Assembly: GCF_000003815.2 (NCBI RefSeq)
Contig: NC_049979.1
Coordinates: 7,730,217-7,794,216 of the forward strand
DNA length: 64,000 nucleotides
Reading direction: 5' to 3'
From: Branchiostoma floridae
Lineage: Eukaryota > Chordata > Leptocardii > Amphioxiformes > Branchiostomatidae
Within the stretch, counting starts at the first letter, position 1, and every line of letters begins with the position of its first letter. The notes under the pieces were generated by a model. That model saw only the letters and a list, made by a program, of their open reading frames with translations. It was not told the origin of the DNA and did not search any database. A program made the translations under genes and the position numbers. Of the stretch, positions 57,701-64,000 are shown piece after piece.

Positions 57701-60700
57701 CTCGCGTGTTCAGGATGTCGCCGTCCGGCGTGTTGCGGGGCAGCTGGATGACTTTTGATTGGTCCATGTTTGTTCTCTGCGTGGCCATGGGGACGCTGCT
57801 TGTACGACTCCGTGCACTCCTGACGCTGTAAGCCGACCTGGGTCGGGCGGGGGGTGGGGAGGCCACCTCCTGGGCAATGGCTGTGGATGTCTCCAGGTCA
57901 TCAGGGTACTGGGGAAGCCACAGAAGTTGGTATTAGCTAGTGAAGGCATGCAGTATGTAGAATATGAAGACAGAATCAGATCAATCTTCCCCCTCCTCTT
58001 ATATAAGATATCAACAACAACAAAAACTTGTGCAGATGCTTGCATCTATGCCACACTGAATCTTTTTTTTTCAAGATTGCTGAGACAATCGGTAGGTGTC
58101 ACTCCACTGTCATGGTGGGTATATCATATAAAGTTCCTTCCTCAAGGGCACAATGTTGGGGCATGATGAGTCTCAAACCCAAGACCAATGCTCTAATCAT
58201 TGACCAATGCCACCTTCAAGACAATAAAGCTCCATATGTCTTGTAAACATATAGTGAACTTCAGAAAGCCGTAAGAACTACTGTAGATGCAGAAATTTTT
58301 GTGGTAGTTTTATGTTTGCGGTTTTTGTGTTGCAAATTTACCACAAAAACTTAAAACCATCGCAATCATTTTTCCATGGCAGTAAGAGACGACAGTGTAT
58401 GGTGCTACCACAAACTTAAACCCACCGCAGCAGTCTTTTTTCGCGCTACCGCAAAATTAAATCCCCACGAACTTTAAATGCATTATTTTACAGTATACAT
58501 TCCCATGGCTGTCTATTTTTCCTCAATCTCCTCTTTTTACCCGAGGCTGTGCAGACCGAGGTCTCCTGGGCCGAGGCTGGGGAGGAATGTTAGACGGGAC
58601 GATGTTGGGGTTGCGGTAGTGGCTGGGAGAACGATGCTTGTCCTCCAGGATATTTTCCAGAAGGTCAAGATCACTTGCAGACAGATCCTAGTAAATAAGG
58701 TAAGAGCCATCACCTTAAACCCAGAGACACCTTAAACCCAATGGAAATTCCATTACTCTAACTACATGTACTAATTTTATATTCACCAGATGTACCAATA
58801 TATGAGATAGTCTTCATAGCACCAGTCTTGATCAGTAGGCAAAACAAGTTTGGTTTTACATTCTTCATGGGTGTGCTAATCAGGCATACCTGTTCTGGGT
58901 GCTGGGCCTTCATGGGTGTGTTAGTCAGGTGCACCCTTACCTGTACTGGGTGCTGGGCCTTCATGGGTGTGTTAGTCAGGGGTACCCTTACCTGTTCAGG
59001 GTGCTGGGCCTTCATGGGTGTGTTAGTCAAGTGTACCCTTACCAGGTGTTCTGGGTGCTGGGCCTTCATGAGTGTGTTAGTCAGGTGTACCCTTACCTGT
59101 TCTGGGCCTTCATGGGTATGTTAGTCAGGTGTACCCTTACCTGTTCTGGGTGCTGGGCCTTCATGGGTGAGTTAGTCAGGTGTACCCTTACCTGTTCTGG
59201 GTGCTGGGCCTTCATGGGTGAGTTAGTCAGGGGTACCCATACCTGTTCTGGGTGCTGGGCCTTCATGGGTGTGTTAGTCAGGGGTACCCATACCTGTTCT
59301 GGGTGCTGGGCCTTCATGGGTGTGTAAGTCAGGTGTACCCTTACCTGTTCAGGGTGCTGGGCCTTCATGGGTGTGTTAGTCAGGTGTACCCTTACCTGTT
59401 CTGGGTGCTGGGCCTTCATGGGTGTGTAAGTCAGGTGTACCCTTACCTGTTCAGGGTGCTGGGCCTTCATGGGTGTGCTAGTGAGGTGTAACCCTTACCT
59501 GTTCCGGGTGCTGTGCCTTCATGGGTGTGTTAGTTAGGTAACCCATACCTGTTCTGGGTGCTGGGCCTTCATGGGTGTGTTGGGTCGTGAGCTCATCCTG
59601 GAGGCACTGCGGGCAGACTTCAGCTCCTTCTGGAACTTCTTCATCTCCTTCTCCAGCATCAGGCGCCTTTGCTGGTCCCGATCTGAGTACAGAGCAGTTT
59701 GACACATTACTGACATGTTACAGGGCTCGAAATACTTTTTTCTGTCTACCTGCTAACTTTTGAAATCACCTGCACCAGAGAAATGTTACCTGCACCATTC
59801 AAATATACCCTAAAAGTGATTAAAAGAACCTTTTGAAGATACTCTATACATCTGTTTACTAACAAAGAAGGAAGGAATACTGATTTGCATAGAAACTATC
59901 TAAAAAGTGCACTAACCTGCATATGCAGGTGGTATTTTGAGCCCTGTACAGTTATCATAACAAATCTGGTGCAAGGTATGGACAAACTCTGCGCAAATCC
60001 TTAAAGCTTACTAGTAGTCTGATTTTCAAGGACTATTCTTCAATTACATTTTTCCTTACAAAATATATATGGATCCACCAGCCTTGTTTAACTTAAATAA
60101 AGACGCAAATCCAAAATCAAACCTGATCTTGTATATTTCAAACAGGTATAGACATTTCAAACATTTCAGTAGGTTTTGATTTAAGGTTTAAATAAACCCT
60201 ATATCAAAACTCATGTCTCACAATGTAAATCATAGTGTCTTACTGTTTTAGATTGTGATTGTTACAGAAGGCATAAGACTTACATTTGACACTTTTCACC
60301 ATGGAGGCAGGTACTCTATTGTCAATGGCAGCTGAAATAGAAAATTGCTTAGTCAGATTATCAAATATTTCATGGAAAATTGCAAACTCTATCTTTGAAA
60401 ATGAAAATACTACAGTAGACAACTATAAAGGGTATACAAAGAAATACATTTTCCGTGTCTTGGGACCGTGTCTTGGGAACAGCACTGTAAAATACAGTTG
60501 ACTGTAACTATTTTTTGATGATTGGCAAACAGGTAGGAGCAATGTTGCAAATGGGTGATTCTCTCACGTTTGGCAGTAGACAGTTTCTTGTAGTGAACAC
60601 TCAGATGGTCCTGGATCATGTACTGCTCTGTGATCTTGTTGGTTGAAGGAGCAAAGGCTATAAACATAAACAAAACACACAAGTCAAAACCAGACTTCCT

Positions 60701-62083
60701 CAGAAGTTAAACCAAGTATTTACAAAGCCAGCAGGGCATTGTTCATACAAGTCCCTTTTCTTTATCATCCGAGCTGTTGACGTCTTTGTGATGTGTATAA
60801 CTACAACCAAACATGCCTCTGTTGGCAGCTACTGTAAACTAATGGCATACTCAATTATTCATGAAGGGCACTTTGTAAATAATTGCTCTTTTAACAACTG
60901 GAAACAGAAACAATTTTATGTCATATCTGTCAATTCAACTATGCAAAGCTATGGAGATCAGGCAATATGATGTTACAGATTGTCAGACATGACAGATGAA
61001 ACACAAATAGAGTGATACTATGATTCATGAATATGATGACACCGGCAAATGCCAAAGTGCATACATGTAGTAGTGAATCATAGTTTAATGGTATTGGATC
61101 CTAAATATATAATACAAAAGACTGAAACCATAAATAAAAGCCTGTGGGTAATTTTATCTTTTTTTTTGTCAAGTGTATAACAACACAGTAAAGTGCAAAC
61201 ATCATTCAGTTCAAACAAAATACTATGTTATGCATGCATTTTTTTCTTTTATTCTAGTCAGTGAAAGAGTCCAGAGACTAAAGTAAAACACAGAACTGTT
61301 GAAGTGACTCTGACATTGGCAGGTGCAAGTGAGCTGTGATGCCTGAAGTGCGCAATATACTAGTACTAGTAAGTAGATATAGTTGCCATGTTTTTCTACC
61401 ATTTTGTGGATAAAACAATGGAACTCCTTCACTTAGACATATCAAATGTATATTAACCTTTTCCAGGCAGGGTGTTTATCTAGTACACAGTATAAGACTG
61501 CTAATACCAAGAAAATTGAGGAAATACTAGTAAATGTATACTCCAAAAATCTTGGTACAATGCTTACCATATCTATCCAGTTTTTCAACTACATTGTTCT
61601 AGTTTTACACCAGGCAGTGAGAAGAGTGCCAAGGTGGATGGGTGTACTTCATGTAAGACTGATCAACAACATGGCAGCAAATCAAATTTCTAGTGAGCAG
61701 CATATATTACACACTAATATGAGATTGGTCTCTAAGATTCGACTTTCACTAGTTTCAGCTGTGGCATGAGAAGAATGACAAAAACTGAAATTATTAAATA
61801 GAGGAAAACGCCTTCTCTGTTTAAGCATGGATGTATGAAGTTGGTTGTTAAGGAATAGCCAATCAAGCTGAGCCACACAGAGCCACACTAGAAAGAAAGC
61901 TAATGTTCTATACTAGAAGCAATGATTGGTTGAAAGCAGGGTGACAGTCAGCTGTGTTCTACAGGCCACACAATTCAGCACGAGAGGAGTTAGGGCATGA
62001 CGGGATCTAGTCTACGTTACAAGCCAGTCTTCATGCTTACGACTGCTTTTCAGGACAAGGTGACCCTTGAAAGGCGATGCCAT
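54332..62083 (-). CDS. Spata7: Spermatogenesis-associated protein 7 (Spata7), 12 exons
   Basis: Minus-strand exons 62083-62041, 60657-60568, 60331-60284, 59682-59549, 58687-58541, 57908-57562, 57238-57071, 56234-56139, 55735-55688, 55376-55299, 55086-55029 and 54781-54332 total 1707 nt, all in phase, giving 568 residues (human about 600). Family landmarks: FKGHL near the start, QDHLSVHYKKL (human NHMAVHYNKI), DNRVPASMVKSVKY with DQQRR following, KPFTPRTL and CYNPPRRKK, then EEELKYLEFVTDVTNDIL (human EEELLYLSFIEDVTDEIL) and the LREDLGI helix, followed by an acidic Ser-rich tail. SPATA7 is a ciliary protein of the photoreceptor connecting cilium that works with RPGRIP1; human loss causes Leber congenital amaurosis 3. 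The gene is intact and is convergent with Vsx. Intron 4 carries an array made from exon 4's own end. Confidence 0.93.
55029..55086 (-). CDS. Spata7: Spata7 exon 11
   Basis: Acceptor CAATCCAG, donor TGAG|GTAATC. It encodes VLLQVFDSHVQKRDGELNE, corresponding to human FLERLFERHIKQNKHLEEE. Confidence 0.9.
55299..55376 (-). CDS. Spata7: Spata7 exon 10, most conserved helix
   Basis: Acceptor TTCCCTAG, donor ACAA|GTGAGA. It encodes EEEELKYLEFVTDVTNDILA and RGIFTN, aligned by eye with human DEEELLYLSFIEDVTDEILK. Confidence 0.92.
55688..55735 (-). CDS. Spata7: Spata7 exon 9 (48 nt)
   Basis: Acceptor TTTTTACAG, donor CAGA|GTAAGT. It encodes TKNRTKSQTMKQIEA and leads into the EEEL helix. Confidence 0.85.
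56139..56234 (-). CDS. Spata7: Spata7 exon 8
   Basis: Acceptor TTCCTCCAG, donor TACAG|GTGGGT. It encodes RMEKLTVKEDSWSAAPQPAE and RRMSDTNRSMY. Confidence 0.85.
56477..56560. repeat. TAC/CTA trinucleotide repeat
   Basis: Interrupted ACT/CTA run in Spata7 intron 7. The open frames across it are repeat artefacts. Confidence 0.93.
56853..57060. mobile_element. MITE, family 4 copy A
   Basis: Contains GTTTTAAGTTTGCAGTAGCG, TTTGCGGTAGCGGG and CACCGCAAAAACCGCGAACA; ends ATTTACTGAAAAGTTCGC and TTTCTGCATTTACAGTAG. It lies in Spata7 intron 7. Copy B (58278-58496) is in the opposite orientation. Confidence 0.8.
57071..57238 (-). CDS. Spata7: Spata7 exon 7
   Basis: Acceptor CTTCCTAAAG, donor CAA|GTATGT. 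It encodes RQSVASDLNMSEMSYTDVPP, a basic RRRSR patch and EKDADHARWVEQQA. A MITE begins 11 bp past the donor. Confidence 0.85.
57397..57532. repeat. Perfect 25-bp inverted repeat
   Basis: 57397-57421 and 57508-57532 are exact reverse complements (core ACAATTCAATCTCTACAACT), separated by 86 bp, in Spata7 intron 6. The perfect arms suggest recent origin. Confidence 0.9.
57562..57908 (-). CDS. Spata7: Spata7 exon 6, conserved PFTPRTL core
   Basis: Acceptor CTTCCCCAG, donor GATGG|GTGAGT. Large exon of 347 nt: Pro/Ser/Arg-rich start, IQLPRNTPDGDILNTRAHKF (human VISKAPSGDLL region), KPFTPRTL, CYNPPRRKKAPKP. Confidence 0.92.
58278..58496. mobile_element. MITE, family 4 copy B
   Basis: Contains GTGGTAGTTTTATGTTTGCG, CTACCACAAACTTAAACCCA and GCGCTACCGCAAAATTAAAT. 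It is the reverse-complement arrangement of copy A, ends 44 bp from exon 5, and lies in Spata7 intron 5. Confidence 0.8.
58541..58687 (-). CDS. Spata7: Spata7 exon 5
   Basis: Acceptor TTACTAG, donor CGG|GTAAAA. It encodes DLSASDLDLLENILEDKHRS, then PSNIPPQPRPRRPRSAQPR. In phase 0 at both ends, matching exon 4 spliced from its first donor. Confidence 0.87.
58864..59567 (-). repeat. 51-bp tandem array derived from a Spata7 exon-intron boundary
   Basis: Fourteen units (mostly 51 bp, a few 44-54), read on the minus strand as AACACACCCATGAAGGCCCA, GCACCCAGAACAG, then GTAAGGGTACACCTGACT. The first 11 codons repeat exon 4's end (NTPMKAQHPEQ), followed by a copied 5' splice site. Each unit also has CTGACTAAC, which looks like a branch point. 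Most of it is open in frame on both strands because 51 is a multiple of three. Confidence 0.95.
59549..59682 (-). CDS. Spata7: Spata7 exon 4, coiled-coil; source of the tandem array
   Basis: Acceptor TGTACTCAG, donor CAG|GTATGG. It encodes RDQQRRLMLEKEMKKFQKEL, a heptad-like charged helix, then KSARSASRMSSRP and NTPMKAQHPEQ. The last 11 codons plus the donor and following bases are the template of the repeat at 58864-59567. Confidence 0.88.
59721..59946. mobile_element. hAT-type MITE in Spata7 intron 3
   Basis: Ends CAGGGCTCGAAATAC and GTATTTTGAGCCCTG (one mismatch as complements). Interior copies of ACCTGC on opposite strands. It lies 38 bp upstream of exon 4. Confidence 0.75.
60284..60331 (-). 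CDS. Spata7: Spata7 exon 3 (48 nt)
   Basis: Acceptor CTATTTCAG, donor AAAT|GTAAGT. It encodes AIDNRVPASMVKSVK, joining to give the family's SVKY-DQQRR. Confidence 0.88.
60568..60657 (-). CDS. Spata7: Spata7 exon 2
   Basis: Acceptor TTTATAG, donor AAAC|GTGAGA. It encodes PFAPSTNKITEQYMIQDHLS and VHYKKLSTAK, matching the human KNHMAVHYNKILSAK region. Confidence 0.9.
60658..62040 (-). other. Spata7 intron 1
   Basis: 1383 bp of AT-rich sequence. No repeat family or exon is recognised. Confidence 0.65.
62041..62083 (-). CDS. Spata7: Spata7 exon 1
   Basis: ATG context GGTGTCATGG. It encodes MASPFKGHLVLKSS; FKGHL is conserved in vertebrate SPATA7. Donor AGTC|GTAAGC, phase 1. The frame stays open upstream, so an earlier start is possible. 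Confidence 0.8.
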
Positions 62084-62411
62084 GACACCTGGGGGGACCG
62101 GGCTCCCTGGGGGGACAGCAACCAGCAGACATGGTGAAATTGGCACAGTTAGCACAACAACATGTCAGCACACAACATGTCAGCACGCAACAACAAGCCA
62201 ATCTAGATATTGGAAAATGTTGTCAACAATCACAACTGACTGAATTCACTTCAAAAGTCTTTCTGTACATCACCCTGGTACTGCAAACCAAATTATATTT
62301 TGCATTCTGTGAAAGAAAATTGATGTTACATATTCTATGTTCAAACTCACTTCATAGCAAGCAAGCAAACGTTCCCGGGTAGCCCAATACCTTAGCGCAA
62401 TAACGCAAAAC
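62084..62411 (-). other. Spata7 5' flank
   Basis: About 330 bp between the first codon and the dyad repeat block. CAACATGTCAGCACA is locally repeated at 62159-62190. No TATA box or other promoter element can be assigned. Confidence 0.4.
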
Positions 62412-63776
62412 TACCGAAGTCACGGGTTCCTCTCTCAGCACTCGGTGTCTAGTGCGGAAGGGGCCTTCCGCACTAGAAGTCTAGTGCCGACGTTACGTCC
62501 GCACTAGGTGTCCAGTGGTGAGTCGACTTCAGCACTGAAAACCCCGAATCATCACTAGAAACCGAGTGCTGAGACTACCTTCCGCACTAGAAAACGAGTG
62601 ACGACAAATATTCCGCACTAGAAAACGAGTGACGACAAATATTCCGCACAGGAAAACCAGTGACGACAAATATTCCGCACTTGAAACTGAGTGCTGACAG
62701 CCAGCCCCCGTTACGTTATTTACAGTTCCGGGCAGTTAAAGGCACACATATACAAATGTAATACATAAAAGAAGTGTAACAAATCGTTCACCTTGAGCCT
62801 GAGAAAGCTGCGTATGGGAGGAAATATCCGTGTCGGGTTTTCAAAGAACAGTACATATCAATTATTCTTTCTTATTTAGACACTTTTTTTTCGTGACCAA
62901 AGTAGAACTGTCTAAACTGTCTGTAGCCGCCACGAATCAACAAATGATGCATGCGAACGATTGATTGAAAGTAGTCTGCAACTCAAACACGACAAAGGGA
63001 GCTGCAATTTATTGGTATTTTATCTTCGTGAAATTTAGAAAAAGGGAACGAAGCTGACACACTGCTGACATGAGGTCATCATATACATAACACCATATAC
63101 ATGTAGGATGTAGCGTATGATACACACATGCTGTAAGTGTTTCGAGTTCCGACAGAGACAAGACTAGTGAGGGCAAAATTGATTTAAAATACTGAGTAAG
63201 TGACCGTCCGAAGGTGAGTAGGCGCTGCTGCATGTCAACTATGTTTTTGAGTAACAATTTGGACGCGAGCACTGGAAACCCAGTGCTGACGGTCTTAAGA
63301 TGATAGTAGCACTCGGCTTCTAGTGCCGAAGTGGTCTTAGCACTCGGCCTCTAGTGCCGAAAAGTCACCGAGCACTAGAAATCCCAGTGCGGAACCCGTG
63401 ACTTAGGTAGATCGGCACTCGGTTATCCAGTGCTCAAAGACCTCCGCACTGGGTGACCAGTGCTGAACGACCTTTGAACCACCCTTCCGCACTAGAAACC
63501 GAGTGCTGAGCGGAGATCAGCACTAGAAACCGAGTGCTGGGCGGAGTTCGGCACTAGAAACCGAGTGCTGGGCGGAGTTCGGCACTGGAAAACGAGTGCC
63601 GAGACAAGGTGTAGCTCTGGAATTCCAGTGCTGACGGGTCTTCAGCACTCGAACAAAGCCGTTCCGCACTGGAATTCCTGTGCGGAAGTTTCTTCCGTAC
63701 TGGGCCCCGAGTGCCGACGCCAGTTTCCCCACGAATTCCGCACTGGGCGCCCAGTGCGGAACCCGTGACTTCGGTA
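62412..63776. repeat. Dyad-array element with 19-bp terminal inverted repeats
   Basis: TACCGAAGTCACGGGTTCC at 62412-62430 and its exact complement at 63758-63776; a third, one-mismatch copy at 63391-63409. Between them are two blocks (62436-62700, 63265-63757), together about 25 copies of an 18-bp dyad GCACT-N8-AGTGC. Some are perfect palindromes, such as GCACTGGGCGCCCAGTGC at 63740. The 62700-63265 core is AT-rich and unique. No coding capacity. Confidence 0.85.
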
Positions 63777-64000
63777 TACTTGCCGCAATAACATAATTAA
63801 ACTTGTTAAAAAGACATTCACTTGATCAATTGAGATTATCAATAACGTCGGAATTAAAACCGAGGACATTAGCCAAGCATCAGACCTCACCCCCAAAAGG
63901 CCTTGCTGTTCAAGGAAGCTGCCAATGGTACAGTAGATTTGTCTAAAACGAAAACTGGCAAACCTAATGGATAGACTTTAAAGATTACACTTCAAATTTC

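Noticed and set aside
58828-59491. Plus-strand repeat protein frames (LGLHGCVSQ units)
   Set aside because: The 51-bp unit length leaves all frames open; the array derives from Spata7 exon 4 on the minus strand, so the plus frames are shadows.
1-64000. tRNA, rRNA or CRISPR features, and bacterial-type operons or Shine-Dalgarno sites
   Set aside because: None seen; the window is an intron-containing animal sequence. A covariance-model scan would be needed to exclude a degenerate tRNA-derived SINE.

Overview
This 64 kb window is eukaryotic and reads as cephalochordate (amphioxus, Branchiostoma-type) genomic DNA. The three genes in it are animal genes with canonical GT-AG introns. The homeobox gene is an unduplicated-looking Vsx with a chordate-like CVC domain. 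The introns are compact and full of short palindromic MITE-like elements. A run of exactly 100 N (13212-13311) marks a scaffold gap. The species is an inference; no species-specific marker was available.

Layout. (1) 1-16177, plus strand: a 5'-truncated gene for a TPR-type protein with one C-terminal membrane segment, best matched from memory to consortin (CNST). Ten exons splice in phase to 390 visible residues. (2) 16178-24881: 3' UTR and intergenic DNA with several MITE-like elements and AT-core, homeodomain-site-rich blocks. (3) 24946-50234, plus strand: Vsx, a paired-like Q50 homeobox gene with N-terminal octapeptide, homeodomain and CVC domain. Seven exons encode 347 residues, with three introns of 5.5-10.7 kb. 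(4) 52 kb to 54.3 kb: convergent intergenic DNA. (5) 54332-62083, minus strand: Spata7, a ciliary/photoreceptor gene. Twelve exons encode 568 residues, and it lies tail-to-tail with Vsx. (6) 62084-64000: the Spata7 upstream region, largely occupied by an unusual repeat block of about 25 dyads of nearly fixed 18-bp length.

Vsx proteins specify retinal and interneuron fates. SPATA7 works at the photoreceptor connecting cilium. Human VSX2 and SPATA7 are both on chromosome 14q, so their adjacency here may record ancestral linkage. The large introns of the consortin-like gene and of Vsx hold many sequence blocks that look like conserved regulatory DNA, suggesting the consortin-like gene is a bystander in a Vsx regulatory domain (inference).

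The most notable unexplained structures concern splicing. A MITE sits in the 5' splice site of a consortin-like exon and its target duplication copies that site. A 51-bp tandem array in Spata7 is built from an exon end plus its splice donor. An inverted MITE pair flanks Spata7 exons 6-7. The dyad array upstream of Spata7 is the main non-splicing oddity.
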